Part shown: positions 1 to 8,451 of the stretch, one piece after another | Layout: every line of letters starts with the position of its first letter | Numbering within the stretch: the stretch's first letter is position 1 | Source: Pseudomonas psychrophila HA-4 | Lineage (GTDB): Bacteria; Pseudomonadota; Gammaproteobacteria; Pseudomonadales; Pseudomonadaceae | NCBI RefSeq assembly: GCF_000282975.1 | Contig: NZ_ALJC01000109.1 | Span: 1 to 37,420 of the forward strand | DNA: 37,420 bases | Direction: 5' to 3' | The notes under the pieces: generated by a model | What the model saw: the letters and a program-made list of their open reading frames with translations, nothing else | The model's database searches: none | Told to the model about the DNA's origin: nothing | Made by a program: the position numbers and the translations under genes

Positions 1-49
1 TTTTTAGACTGAAACAGGTGTAAACCTATTTCAGGACTAGACATTTAAA

Positions 50-376
50 TCAAGAGGCGTCGGATGTTACTTCAACATCGTGAGCAATAAGAGAAACCAG
101 AGCGTTTTGTTGGCGGTGTGAGAGCTGGCGGAAGCGTTGCAGCAATTCGCGTTCGTTCAGTGAAAGCTCAGGGCTGTCTAGGCGCATGGTGAGTTCTTCA
201 CCCAGCGCGCCTTCTTGTATGAGGCTTTGTTCCAGTCGAGCAATGATTTCTGAGTTCATGCTGCGATGATGATTGCGAGCCACTTCGGCAATGCGTTCGC
301 GCATTCCGTCTGGCAGGCGTACGACGAACTTGTCAGCCGTACGGCTTGAGTAAATTGCCTGTTTCAATGGGCGCAT
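50..376 (-). CDS. Arc-family ribbon-helix-helix DNA-binding protein
   Basis: A 108-residue protein. The N-terminal part, about residues 10-55, has the ribbon-helix-helix layout of the Arc/MetJ fold: a short strand (DKFVVRLPDGMRERI) followed by helices with the RSMNSEIIARLEQSL pattern. By family it should dimerise and bind an operator, repressing or activating nearby genes; the target is unknown. The C-terminal half is acidic and helical. I chose the ATG at 376 because the protein from there starts in the style common for Pseudomonas Arc proteins (MRPLKQAIYSS). A TTG at 385 is the in-frame alternative. No Shine-Dalgarno is seen, and TATAAT sits directly over the start, so the message could be leaderless. 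Confidence 0.85.
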   Translation of the reverse strand: MRPLKQAIYSSRTADKFVVRLPDGMRERIAEVARNHHRSMNSEIIARLEQSLIQEGALGEELTMRLDSPELSLNERELLQRFRQLSHRQQNALVSLIAHDVEVTSDAS

Positions 377-739
377 TATAGTCAACCGGTTAGTTCAGGG
401 GAGCGGTTCTCGGAAATTGGCCGCAAGATGTGGTTTAAGACCAGCCTTGTGACCAAATGTTCAACCTGAATTGCGAAGAGGCGCGCATCATGCCTCAAAT
501 CTGCCACTTCCCTGGCGTCAATTCTGTGACAAATATTGAACCGGATAAAGGCTATACGCCAGCATCGATTGTCAAAAATGTGCATCAGCCTGCGTAGTTT
601 ACAGGGTATCTACTGTTCGAGAAGGAACGGTTATGTGTAAAGGCCATCATTGAGTGCCTTGAATGCTTATTAGCACATCTTTTATCTGATATTTGCCCTT
701 GCGGTGAGTTTGTTTTTTGCATTCCGGGAGATCCACAGA
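377..739. other. Intergenic region before phnN with no secure gene
   Basis: About 360 bases between the divergent Arc-type gene and phnN. A 46-codon plus-strand frame (457-597) is open, but it has no ribosome binding site and no recognisable family. Minus-strand frames here are equally unconvincing. The phnN promoter must lie in this stretch; I could not pick a convincing -35/-10 pair. The usual neighbours phnM and phnP are not here. Confidence 0.4.
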
Positions 740-1324
740 GTGCCAGGCAAGTTGATCTATTTGATGGGGCCATCAGGTTCAGGCAAAGACAGCCTGATCG
801 AAGCGGTACGCCCTCATCTGGGGGGGCGCCGGTGTGAGGTCATGCGCCGAGTTATCACCCGCTCTGCCGAAGCGGTGGGTGAAGATGCCGTGGGCGTGTC
901 TCGCGAGGCCTTTGAGTCGCTCAAGGCACAAGGTGCCTTTGCCTTGGACTGGCAAGCCAATGGCCTTGCGTACGGTATTACGGTGCAGCTCGATGATTGG
1001 CTCAAGGCCGGGCGTAATGTACTGGTTAACGGCTCAAGAGGTCACCTGAATCAAGCGCGCGAACGTTACCCAGATTTGTTGGCGATCATGTTGCGTGTGG
1101 ATACTCACGTATTGCAGCAGCGCTTGCAGGCGCGTGGGCGAGAAACTCCAGTCGAGGTCCGCGCGAGGCTTGCGCGCAATGAACTGTTTCTTGATTCAGT
1201 CGATGCGTTGCGTGCAGAGGGGGTGCAGATGCTCGATAACTCGGCCGCATTGGCGATAGGCGTGCAAGGCTTTCTAGCGCTAATCGATGCAGGTGCCGGT
1301 GCTGTGGTTGCAGCCTCAGCGTAA
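740..1324 (+). CDS. phnN: Ribose 1,5-bisphosphate phosphokinase PhnN
   Basis: A 194-residue cytoplasmic kinase. PhnN converts ribose 1,5-bisphosphate plus ATP to PRPP, the last step of the phosphonate/C-P lyase route. The sequence starts PGKLIYLMGPSGSGKDSL, with the Walker A loop GPSGSGK at residues 10-16, in the guanylate-kinase-like style typical of PhnN. The length is normal. I chose the GTG at 740: GGGAG at 726-730 is a good ribosome binding site, and the protein then begins where PhnN proteins usually begin. A GTG at 704 is in frame but adds 12 unlikely residues. It stands apart from other phn genes and converges with the small gene after it, overlapping it by 9 bases. Confidence 0.9.
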   Translation: MPGKLIYLMGPSGSGKDSLIEAVRPHLGGRRCEVMRRVITRSAEAVGEDAVGVSREAFESLKAQGAFALDWQANGLAYGITVQLDDWLKAGRNVLVNGSRGHLNQARERYPDLLAIMLRVDTHVLQQRLQARGRETPVEVRARLARNELFLDSVDALRAEGVQMLDNSAALAIGVQGFLALIDAGAGAVVAASA

Positions 1325-1492
1325 CTGCGGGTCAAACTTGATTCGGCGGCCAAGCACCAAGGCAATCAGCCAGCCTGTGAACAACACCGCTGCCGCAATC
1401 AACGGTGCGTTACCGAACTCGCCTTGAGTGAACACATCAAGGGCTAGGCTCAGTAAAGCCATCATCAGCAAAACGAAAGCAATTTTCGGCAT
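1316..1492 (-). CDS. Small membrane protein, 58 residues
   Basis: A short reading frame on the minus strand. It has a hydrophobic N-terminal segment (MPKIAFVLLMMALLSLALDV), a polar linker, a second hydrophobic segment (about residues 30-47) and a basic tail, so two membrane passes are likely. The stop overlaps the end of phnN by 9 bases in convergent orientation. Pseudomonas genomes often carry a small hypothetical membrane protein beside phn genes, which fits (recalled, not searched). A weak AGAGAG lies upstream of the ATG. Function unknown. Confidence 0.6.
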   Translation of the reverse strand: MPKIAFVLLMMALLSLALDVFTQGEFGNAPLIAAAVLFTGWLIALVLGRRIKFDPQLR

Positions 1493-1508
1493 GTCATTCA
1501 GACTCTCT

Positions 1509-1742
1509 TTAAAAGACCCAGTGATCGCCCTGAGTGCTATCGCTGGCAGTGGCAGTGCGCTCGGCCGGTATAACCCTGCTGGCGCGAGTCATGACTGCCA
1601 GCTGTGGCAGTGGCTTTAAGGGTTTGGCGTATGTGCTGGCGACCTCAACACTCTGTTCGGCGGTGACGGGCTCAGAGAGATAGTGAAAGCCTGCCAAAAC
1701 CGCGAGGGCGAGAGCATTCAACAGTAAAAGTGTGCTGTTCAT
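1509..1742 (-). CDS. Small exported or membrane-anchored protein, 77 residues
   Basis: The protein begins with a hydrophobic stretch (residues 4-20, LLLLNALALAVLAGFHY) that could be a signal peptide or anchor. A short polar, threonine- and alanine-rich tail follows. AGGGG lies at good distance before the ATG. It is codirectional with the 58-residue gene downstream, 16 bases away, so they are likely cotranscribed. No family is recognised. Confidence 0.55.
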   Translation of the reverse strand: MNSTLLLLNALALAVLAGFHYLSEPVTAEQSVEVASTYAKPLKPLPQLAVMTRASRVIPAERTATASDSTQGDHWVF

Positions 1743-1950
1743 CGCAGTCGCCCCTGTTGAGTTATTAAGTTCATACGGTAAATAGAGCAGGCATCGTGCC
1801 AGTTCTTTTAAAGTAAAAAACTATATAAATCAATAACTTAAGTAGTTGATGCGGGGTTTTTTTCTTGCAAATTGCAATGATGGCTTTTTGGCTTAGTGCA
1901 AAATGCACGATGCTGGAAAACCCAGGCGGGTAGGGCAGTCAATAGCCCTG

Positions 1951-2009
1951 TCGGAGGAGGTGCCGCAGGCTGCGGCCTTTACTGTTTAAAAGATCGCAAC
2001 CTGCGGGAA
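1951..2009. repeat. REP-like Pseudomonas intergenic repeat
   Basis: A palindrome GCCGCAGGCTGCGGC (1962-1976) is followed by AAAAGATCGCAACCTGCGGG (1988-2007). This resembles the REP units that are abundant in Pseudomonas intergenic DNA. It lies after the racemase gene stop and may also serve as a transcript end. Confidence 0.4.
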
Positions 2010-2019
2010 ATAGAACAGA

Positions 2020-2748
2020 CTACCGCGCAAACTTGGCTGCCCAGCCGCTAATTGCCTTGGGCCGTGGCGTTGCATACGTACGCACCTTGGATGTCGACAA
2101 CCCTAGGCGCACCAACGACTCAGCAATGGTCACTGCGGCGCTGACGCCATCAATCACCGGCACCCCGGTGCGCTGACGAATCTGCTCATCGAGTCCGGCC
2201 ATTCCGCCGCACCCCAGGCAAATCACTTCAGCCCGGTCCTCACTCACTGCCAGCTCGGCTTGCCGCACAATGGCCTCAAGCGCACGTTGGGGTGACGCTT
2301 CCAGTTCCAGCACCGCCAGACCACTGGCCCGCACCGACGCGCAGCGATCCCATAACCCCGACAGCCGCAGGCGGTCCTCGATCAGCGGCACGGTGCGATC
2401 CAATGTCGTCACCACCGAATACGAACGCCCCAAAAACATCGCGGTGCTTGCCGCCGCATCAGTGATGTCCACCACGGGTACGTTTAGCAGCTCTTGCAAA
2501 CCCTCGCGCCCATGCTCGCCGTAGCCGGCCTGAATCACCGCATCGAACGGCTGGTCGTAGGACATGACCTTATCCATCACCGCGATAGCGGCCAAATAAC
2601 TCTCAAAATTACCTTCAACCGAATCAGCCCCGAAGTCGGGCGTCAGCCCAATAATTTCGGTGCCGGGCGCGGCGGCGGCCTGCGCTTGTCGAGCAATGGC
2701 CTGGGTGATGCTGTCAGTTGTATTGACGTTGACCACAAGAATTCGCAT
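2020..2748 (-). CDS. Asp/Glu/hydantoin racemase-family protein
   Basis: A 242-residue protein of the Asp/Glu racemase superfamily, in the hydantoin/allantoin racemase branch: N-terminal ILVVNVNTTDSIT, a central PVVDITDAAA segment, and the second-half motif CLGCGGMAGLD with Cys180 as the likely catalytic residue. The family uses two cysteines for proton transfer. At the first cysteine position (about residues 74-77) this protein has QAGYGEHG and no cysteine. It may therefore act by a one-cysteine mechanism or do another reaction. AGGAG precedes the ATG. It lies 59 bases after the NCS1 permease gene, so the pair probably imports and processes a hydantoin, ureide or purine-derived compound. Confidence 0.8.
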   Translation of the reverse strand: MRILVVNVNTTDSITQAIARQAQAAAAPGTEIIGLTPDFGADSVEGNFESYLAAIAVMDKVMSYDQPFDAVIQAGYGEHGREGLQELLNVPVVDITDAAASTAMFLGRSYSVVTTLDRTVPLIEDRLRLSGLWDRCASVRASGLAVLELEASPQRALEAIVRQAELAVSEDRAEVICLGCGGMAGLDEQIRQRTGVPVIDGVSAAVTIAESLVRLGLSTSKVRTYATPRPKAISGWAAKFAR

Positions 2749-2807
2749 GCAAGCTCCTAAAGCAATAAGACAGTAATGCGGCCCGGCTTAGGCAGGCCGC
2801 CGGGAAA

Positions 2808-4346
2808 TCAGTGGCTCACGTTATCGACGGCAATCGACTCGCCGCTGACGCTGGCGTAATACGCCTGGCGCTTGGCGAAAATCAGGTACAGCAGTGCCGC
2901 GATACCCGCACCAATCAGCCACGAAAACGGTGAGATAGCATGAAAGCCCGGCACCAGCGCCAGAACAATTGCGATCAGCGCTGCGGGAATAAACGCCGCA
3001 ACAGCGCGCAAATTGACTCCGCGCGAGTAGAAATAAGCGCCATTAGGGTCTTCGCTATACAGTGCCGGCACATCGATCTGGCCTTTTCGCACAAACCAGT
3101 AATCAACCATGATTACCCCGAACAGCGGGCCTAGCAGGGCACCCAAGCCGGACAGGAAATACACAATCACCAGCGGGCTGTTATAGAGATTCCACGGCAA
3201 AATCAGCACCGCAATAGTTGCACTGATCAGCCCAGCTCGGCGGAACGTAAGGTGCTTGGGCGCTAAATTACTCAGCACAAAGGCCGGAGCGACGAAGTTG
3301 GCCATGATGTTCACCGCCACCGTCACAATTAGAAACGCCAGACACCCGAGTACTAAAAAGAAGGTGTTCGGAATGGAGGCAATGATCTGTGTTGGGCTTT
3401 CGATAATCTGCCCGTTGATTTGAAACTGCGCCCCGCACAGCAGGACCGTTATCCCAGCGAACACCAGAATATTCACCGGCAAACCCCAGAAATTGCCGAT
3501 CTTGATTGTTTTGCAGCACGGCGAGGAGCGGGAAAAGTCGCTGAAATTCAGAATCAGCGTGCCATAAATTGCCAGCCACAACGCGCCACCGGCAAACACA
3601 TTGCGCCACACTTCGGCTGTGCTCAAAGGCTCGCGATTAGACCAAGCAATCGTGCCGTTAGCCTGAAAGTACATCCATGCAGCAAGACTGATCACAGTCA
3701 GCAAAATCACCGGCCCGGCGAATCCTTCATAGCGTCGAACCATTTCCATGCCATATGCAAGAATCGCCAACTGCAGGAACCAGATCGCCACAAAACTTAC
3801 CCAGCCCAGACTTGAAAGACCCAGTATTGAGTCATGGTCATGCGCCGCAAAGCCGGGATGGACGGCGATCAACAACACGCGCAGAACCACCGAAGCCAGA
3901 TACGTTTGAATCCCGAACCAAGCAATCGCGATAACCGCGCGTATCAATGCCGGAATCTGCGCTCCGTGAATGCCGAAACTGATACGGCTGATCACCGGGA
4001 ACGGCACACCGGTTCGCTGGCCCATATAGCCGGACAGATTCATGAAAATAAACACCAGCGCAGCCCCGATCCCAAGCGACAGCAGAATCTGCCAACCATT
4101 GAGCCCCAGCGCATACAAGCCCATGGCAAACGAATAATTGGCGATGTTGTGCACGTCGTTGGTCCACAGCGCAAAAATGCTGTAGCGGCCCCATCGTCGA
4201 CCTTCGGTCTTAGTCGGTGCTAAATCATTGTTGTGCAGGCGAGGGCTGAGACCCAGCGCCGTTGGAGAGCCGTCCACCAGTGATTGGGGAGAGGCAACAG
4301 AAGAAGGTAAATCCAGAGCCATAGTGCTGGAGAGTCTTGTACGCAT
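2808..4346 (-). CDS. NCS1-family nucleobase/allantoin/hydantoin permease
   Basis: A 512-residue inner-membrane transporter of the nucleobase:cation symporter-1 family. After a soluble N-terminus with NDLAPTKTEGRRWGRYSIFALWTND (split here by the usual NCS1 W..W spacing) there are about 12 hydrophobic segments. PFPVISRISFG and the FSDFSR segment are typical of the PucI/allantoin group. Substrate is inferred only to class level: hydantoin, allantoin or a nucleobase. I chose the ATG at 4346, with CAGGAG upstream; a longer frame reaches 4418 but has no start signal. It is first in an operon with the racemase-family gene. Its upstream region carries two TTGTATAC sites that could be regulator operators. 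Confidence 0.9.
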   Translation of the reverse strand: MRTRLSSTMALDLPSSVASPQSLVDGSPTALGLSPRLHNNDLAPTKTEGRRWGRYSIFALWTNDVHNIANYSFAMGLYALGLNGWQILLSLGIGAALVFIFMNLSGYMGQRTGVPFPVISRISFGIHGAQIPALIRAVIAIAWFGIQTYLASVVLRVLLIAVHPGFAAHDHDSILGLSSLGWVSFVAIWFLQLAILAYGMEMVRRYEGFAGPVILLTVISLAAWMYFQANGTIAWSNREPLSTAEVWRNVFAGGALWLAIYGTLILNFSDFSRSSPCCKTIKIGNFWGLPVNILVFAGITVLLCGAQFQINGQIIESPTQIIASIPNTFFLVLGCLAFLIVTVAVNIMANFVAPAFVLSNLAPKHLTFRRAGLISATIAVLILPWNLYNSPLVIVYFLSGLGALLGPLFGVIMVDYWFVRKGQIDVPALYSEDPNGAYFYSRGVNLRAVAAFIPAALIAIVLALVPGFHAISPFSWLIGAGIAALLYLIFAKRQAYYASVSGESIAVDNVSH

Positions 4347-5068
4347 GCTGGGCAAGCTCCTGACGCCGGGCCCGCGTGATGACTGTTCATGAGCATGTGC
4401 TCGACAAATCTTCGTCACGACAGGCCGGAATCACTGGTTATGAAATCCGCGGCACGCCTGCATTTAGGGTGCAGGCTACGAAACAATCTGTACCTAGTTT
4501 TTTATGGTTTTGTATACAAGTGTCGCGTTCTAGATAGCGATATTCATGCCAGCCAAAAGATCTTAAGCCGTGCGCGTATTTGTGGGCGTGCTCTATTTTT
4601 GTTAACAGACTGAAAAATAAAACTTTTTTATGGGTGTGATAAAAAATGAAATTTACTTCGCGACCAACACACCCGAATGGGTGAGAAATGTGCGGTTCTG
4701 GATTACTGTTACTTTTTGATGCACAGAACCGGAGGCGCACAAAAAAGCGCACCGTTATGTGACAACTTGTATACGACTTTTGTCGTTAGAAGGAACAACG
4801 CTTAAGCGCTGCCGAAGGGTGCGACCCTGAGGTTTGTAGCTAATGCCGAGTCATAAGCCAGATCGTCCACATCGCTGGCAAGCCGGGCTCGCGCAAGGGC
4901 TGTATAGCTCCACTGAAAAATGGCACTCCCAGACTCACAACAGCGCCAACCTGTAGCGCTTGCCCTGACACGTAAAAAGCCCACGGACGACATGACAAAC
5001 AAAGGCATGCCCGTTACCATGCACGCCGTCCTCTGCGTCACGCCACCAGCGTGTGGCGTACACAGTTT
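4347..5068. promoter_or_regulatory. Regulatory region upstream of the NCS1 operon, rich in inverted repeats
   Basis: No convincing gene is seen in these 720 bases. It holds a perfect palindrome TTGTATACAA at 4510-4519 and a related TTGTATACGA at 4767-4776, of the kind bound by GntR/FCD-type repressors. Other inverted repeats are CGGTTCTG/CAGAACCG (4693-4700 and 4724-4731), GGGTGTG/CACACCC (4632-4638 and 4668-4674) and a small hairpin CACCC-GAAT-GGGTG (4670-4683). The part from about 4800 to 5068 shows nothing except short unsupported frames. Confidence 0.45.
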
Positions 5069-5145
5069 GTCTCAGTAGCTCAATTGGATAGAGCATCCCC
5101 CTCCTAAGGGGAAGGTTGCAGGTTCGAACCCCGCCTGGGACACCA
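5069..5145 (+). tRNA. tRNA-Arg (anticodon CCT)
   Basis: A complete 77-base tRNA with encoded CCA. The acceptor stem GTCTCAG pairs with CTGGGAC, the D stem is GCTC/GAGC, and the anticodon stem TCCCC/GGGGA holds loop CTCCTAA with anticodon CCT. The T loop is TTCGAAC. The T stem GCAGG/CCCGC has one A-C mismatch. Its 3' part, from the anticodon loop on, is the left attachment repeat of the adjoining island; the same sequence recurs at 14844-14894. Confidence 0.95.
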
Positions 5146-5149
5146 TATA
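5099..5149 (+). repeat. Left attachment site (attL core, 51 bp)
   Basis: Runs from the anticodon loop through the CCA end of tRNA-Arg and ends in CACCATATA. It is identical to 14844-14894, and the identity stops abruptly on both sides. The tRNA stays intact at this end. Confidence 0.92.
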
Positions 5150-5190
5150 AATCAAGGCTTTTACGCACTTCTTTACACAAGTCAGAATTG

Positions 5191-5212
5191 GCGTACCAGC
5201 AGCGTACCAGCA
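5191..5212 (+). promoter_or_regulatory. Left integrase arm-type site (tandem GCGTACCAGCA)
   Basis: Two abutting copies of GCGTACCAGCA, 42 bases inside attL. The same tandem motif occurs just inside the integrase end at 14729-14750. Paired short direct repeats inside both element ends are what tyrosine integrases bind with their N-terminal arm domain. Confidence 0.65.
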
Positions 5213-5219
5213 TCAGCAC

Positions 5220-5263
5220 AAAAAAAGGCCCCGCACTGAATCAATCAGGAGGGGCCTTTTTTT
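5220..5263. terminator. Bidirectional terminator between tRNA-Arg and the tape-measure operon
   Basis: AAAAAAAGGCCCC (5220-5232) pairs perfectly with GGGGCCTTTTTTT (5251-5263) around an 18-base loop. It ends the leftward tape-measure operon, whose last stop is at 5282, and can also stop transcripts running right from the tRNA. Confidence 0.85.
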
Positions 5264-5281
5264 ACTTGTAGTCGGGCGAGA

Positions 5282-5524
5282 TTATCGGACCTTAATCAAT
5301 CTTAACCTGGTCTCACCCTTAACCTTGCGAGCAAGCAAGTTTGCATCTTCTGGAGTTGCGGGAAAGAATTCGGCCTTGCCACCAATTGGCATACGCATTA
5401 CCACTCGGGTTCCTGAGGCCGTGTGGAATTCAACGTCAAGTGCCTCGCTCATATCGTTGGTAATCTTCCAGTGTGTGCCGTCACTGTTAACATCGATAAT
5501 ATCTAGATGTACATCATCGCTCAT
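5282..5524 (-). CDS. Small island protein coupled to the tape measure gene, 80 residues
   Basis: An acidic-then-basic protein of unknown family with mixed beta character (VHLDIIDVNS, RVVMRMPIGGKAEFFP, ETRLRLIKVR). Its ATG overlaps the tape measure stop in an ATGA (5521-5524), so it is almost surely translated by coupling. It is the last gene before a strong terminator. In lambda-type phages the genes after the tape measure encode tail-tip proteins; this one is far too short for those and is not recognised as one. No membrane segment or signal peptide is seen. Confidence 0.75.
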   Translation of the reverse strand: MSDDVHLDIIDVNSDGTHWKITNDMSEALDVEFHTASGTRVVMRMPIGGKAEFFPATPEDANLLARKVKGETRLRLIKVR

Positions 5525-8400
5525 CGAGGGGTCCTCCGCAGTCCGTAGCCACTTGTAAGCGCCCGGGTGATTTCCCCATTGCCTCTGGCAAGATCTCCGG
5601 CGATCGCGCGTTTGGTTTCTTTAATCAGGACTCTCAGTTGGTCGCCTTCCTGGCGCGTCTCAACTTGGGCGCCTACATAGTTGTGAATGGAAATGTTGTT
5701 CCCGCCCGCGCCGCCTTTTTGAGCGACCTGATCAAGGGTGCGGTCCAGCTTTGCACTGGTCTCAGCGGTTGTAACTCGTTCACCCTTTTGGAGGTACCAC
5801 GTACCGTCCTCGGGAATAGAATCAATGCCATCGTGCGCCATACCAGCAACCGAACTGATCATGCTCATAAAGTTGCCAGCCGAACCCATTGCAGACGCGG
5901 CAGCAGCAGGCGCTGCAAGAGGGCCGACTAATGGAATGGCCGCGGTCGACGTAAAGGCGTTGAGCGCAGCCATAGCCACCTGTGCCGTTCCCCACTGAAT
6001 CAGCATTCGCAACACTGAACTAGCTGCGGTTGCGGTCAGATCAGAGAAAGACAACTTACCAGTGGTTACGAAGTTGTATAGCGCGTCGTTCATCCCTGAG
6101 AACGCTTCAGTGAACAGAGTCTTGGTCTGACCGGAAATGTCTCGACTTTGATCCAGATAGTTGTTCCAAGCATCACCCATGCCGTCCATCCAGTTGCCCT
6201 GGGCGGCGTCAAGTTGGTTGTAATAGTCCTGTTGCAACACCATCCGCTCGGCAAGCGCTTCGCTGAGCATTTCAGTTTCTTTGTCGTACAGTTTCTGGCT
6301 GATGTCGCCTGCGTTGAGCTGCTTGAACAGTTCGGAGGACTGTTTTGCATAGTCCTGCTGGATTTCAAGATCAGCCTTGAGACGCTCTTTGAGCCGATCT
6401 CCTGAACCCGTCCCGGAAAGCTCCATCTCGAAACCCTGGCGCACAATGGTGTTGCTGTCTTTGAGGTTCGCGGAAAAAGCAGCCAGCTTTATGTCGTTTT
6501 CGTTTTGCTTCTGAAGCTTGATCTTGGCGTCCAGTTCTGCGGCTAGGCCTTTCAAAACCTTTTGCCGGTCAGCGCTGACGCCCTTCAACTTGCCCGATTC
6601 AAGCTCAAAAGCGAGCTTGGCCACCTCACTGGCTTTGTTTTGCTTGCCAGTCGTTTCATCAATCAGCTCAATCTGCCGGCGGTAATTTTCCTCGGCATCG
6701 ACGCCGCGTTTTTTCAGAGCCTCGGCAGCTGACTTGGCTGAAGCCTTAGCGGCGTCATCGGCCTTTTTGGTAGCTTCCGCCGCCTTGATGGCCGCATCTG
6801 CACGCTTTTGATCAGCGATAAGCAGTTCGCCCTCGCCTTCCTTCAGACCCTCAACTAGCCCGGCCTTGATTCTGGCTGCCAACTTGTCAGCTTCGGTTCT
6901 TTTTCCTGCCAATAAGATCTGCTCTTGGATCTTCTTGGACATCTCTGTGTAGACTTTTGAGGCAGGAAGTTCTTCGGGGGCTGCCAAAATTCCGTTTAGC
7001 TGCTTGATCTGACCGAAGAACGCTTCAACTTTTTGTCTTGCGGTATCCAGAAGCCCCGCCTGCGTAATCAGTCCTTGATTCCACTCTTGAACCCTCGAAT
7101 CGTCAGGATGCTCTTTAAGTAATCGCTGGAATTGATTTACTGCTGTCTCCGCATCAACTGCGGCAAGCTGGGCATCAATGAGCCCGCTGTTTATATCCTG
7201 CAGAGCGGATCTTGCTTGGTTTTTCGTAAACCCATCGAAAGACTTATTAAGCCAGTCAACTTTATCGGCGAGAGCCTCCGTACTGTCTTTCGCATCATCG
7301 CTTTTAAGCATGAAGTAGCCGATCGCAGCGGCAGCGGCAACCGCTACCCCGACAGGCCCGCCCAAAAGGGCCATAGCTGCAGACGCGCCTCTAGCGGCAA
7401 CCCCCATTGTCGTAATTGCAGCAGTCGCGGCAGCGGATGAGCCAGACAATCTAAGCGTTGCCGCTTGAGCGGCTATCGCCTGGGCCTCCAAAAGCAAAAA
7501 CTTTGAAGACGCAGCCACAGTTGCAGCGGCCAATTTTCCCGCCAAGACTGCCGCCAGAACAACAGCAGCATTGCCTAACGCCTCAACTGCAGTTTTGGCC
7601 GCGGGCGACGAAAGGGTTTTGTTTAGCGCTTCGACGGCATTTCTAGCCGTGTCTAGGCTTCCATCACCTGTCAACAGGGAGGATATGGTGTTCTGTAGGG
7701 CATCAAGCGAACCGCCAAAAGTCTCACGAGCCGCCTTTGCGGCACCGCCATAAGACTCTTCCAAGGCTTGGAGGATGATCCCCTGGGCCCCGGCAACATC
7801 GCCGGTAGACTCCATGGCCAATGCCATTTTCTTTTGCTCTTCCGTAAACCGGAAACCCTGTTTACTCAGAGACGTTAAGCCTTGAGATGGCACATCCAGC
7901 GCGCGACCAATCGTCTCTGCCGCAGCTTTTACTGTGACGCCAGTCCGGGTGGCCATATCGGCAGCGGACTGCAACGCACGATTAAACTGATTTCCCACCA
8001 CGCCCGTGAAGGCAAGCAGTGTGGTTTGAGCTTGGTTGATATCACCGCCAGAAAAAGTTGTAGCCTTCTCCAGCGCCCCCGCCAGCGAGTTCAATTGATC
8101 CCGGTTAAATCCTGCAGACTCACCGGTAGACCTTAGCACCGCCCCGAGCTGGGCCTGTTCCTGCTCCGCGTTCCTGGTCTCAGTAATGAATCTCCCGAAA
8201 AGACTGCCAACTGAAAGAGCGCCCACCACCCCGGCCGCGACTCCAGCTAGAGCGCTCCAGGCCTGAGATGCTTCCTTTGCAGCGTCTGTCATTTCCCGCG
8301 ATGTTTTTTTTGCAGCTTTACCAGCCTGATCCATCGGCGCTGTAAACCCACCAATCTTTGCAATCAAGTCAAGTGTCAGTGTGCCTAATGAGCCTGCCAT
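5521..8400 (-). CDS. Phage tail tape measure protein (lambda gpH-like)
   Basis: A 959-residue protein, normal length for a siphovirus tape measure, which sets tail length and is ejected with DNA. The N-terminus (GTLTLDLIAKIGGFTAPMDQAG split across residues 5-26) is typical of this family. Long alanine/lysine-rich coiled-coil stretches span about residues 390-730, and a glycine/alanine-rich hydrophobic belt lies at about 250-365. The C-terminal part has the lambda-type NWMDGMGDAWNNYL and LSFSDLTATAASSVLRMLI segments. GGAGG sits 7 bases before the ATG. The open frame has no internal break. None of the usual partners (major tail protein, chaperones before it; tip proteins after it) is present, which is the oddest feature of this island. 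Confidence 0.93.
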   Translation of the reverse strand: MAGSLGTLTLDLIAKIGGFTAPMDQAGKAAKKTSREMTDAAKEASQAWSALAGVAAGVVGALSVGSLFGRFITETRNAEQEQAQLGAVLRSTGESAGFNRDQLNSLAGALEKATTFSGGDINQAQTTLLAFTGVVGNQFNRALQSAADMATRTGVTVKAAAETIGRALDVPSQGLTSLSKQGFRFTEEQKKMALAMESTGDVAGAQGIILQALEESYGGAAKAARETFGGSLDALQNTISSLLTGDGSLDTARNAVEALNKTLSSPAAKTAVEALGNAAVVLAAVLAGKLAAATVAASSKFLLLEAQAIAAQAATLRLSGSSAAATAAITTMGVAARGASAAMALLGGPVGVAVAAAAAIGYFMLKSDDAKDSTEALADKVDWLNKSFDGFTKNQARSALQDINSGLIDAQLAAVDAETAVNQFQRLLKEHPDDSRVQEWNQGLITQAGLLDTARQKVEAFFGQIKQLNGILAAPEELPASKVYTEMSKKIQEQILLAGKRTEADKLAARIKAGLVEGLKEGEGELLIADQKRADAAIKAAEATKKADDAAKASAKSAAEALKKRGVDAEENYRRQIELIDETTGKQNKASEVAKLAFELESGKLKGVSADRQKVLKGLAAELDAKIKLQKQNENDIKLAAFSANLKDSNTIVRQGFEMELSGTGSGDRLKERLKADLEIQQDYAKQSSELFKQLNAGDISQKLYDKETEMLSEALAERMVLQQDYYNQLDAAQGNWMDGMGDAWNNYLDQSRDISGQTKTLFTEAFSGMNDALYNFVTTGKLSFSDLTATAASSVLRMLIQWGTAQVAMAALNAFTSTAAIPLVGPLAAPAAAASAMGSAGNFMSMISSVAGMAHDGIDSIPEDGTWYLQKGERVTTAETSAKLDRTLDQVAQKGGAGGNNISIHNYVGAQVETRQEGDQLRVLIKETKRAIAGDLARGNGEITRALTSGYGLRRTPR

Positions 8401-8451
8401 GACTGAACCTCCGCTTTTTTGAGGTATCCCCCTGCTGATATCCGGTCATGA

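Noticed and set aside
382..585. 67-codon minus-strand frame between the Arc-type gene and phnN
   Set aside because: No ribosome site and no recognisable family. A 46-codon plus-strand frame competes over the same bases, so neither was called.
3420..4223. Plus-strand frames of about 130 codons
   Set aside because: Antisense to the NCS1 permease gene; glutamine- and arginine-rich shadow composition.
4438..5219. Frames of 104, 79 and 94 codons on the minus strand around the tRNA
   Set aside because: They run through inverted repeats or the tRNA itself and show no protein-like composition.
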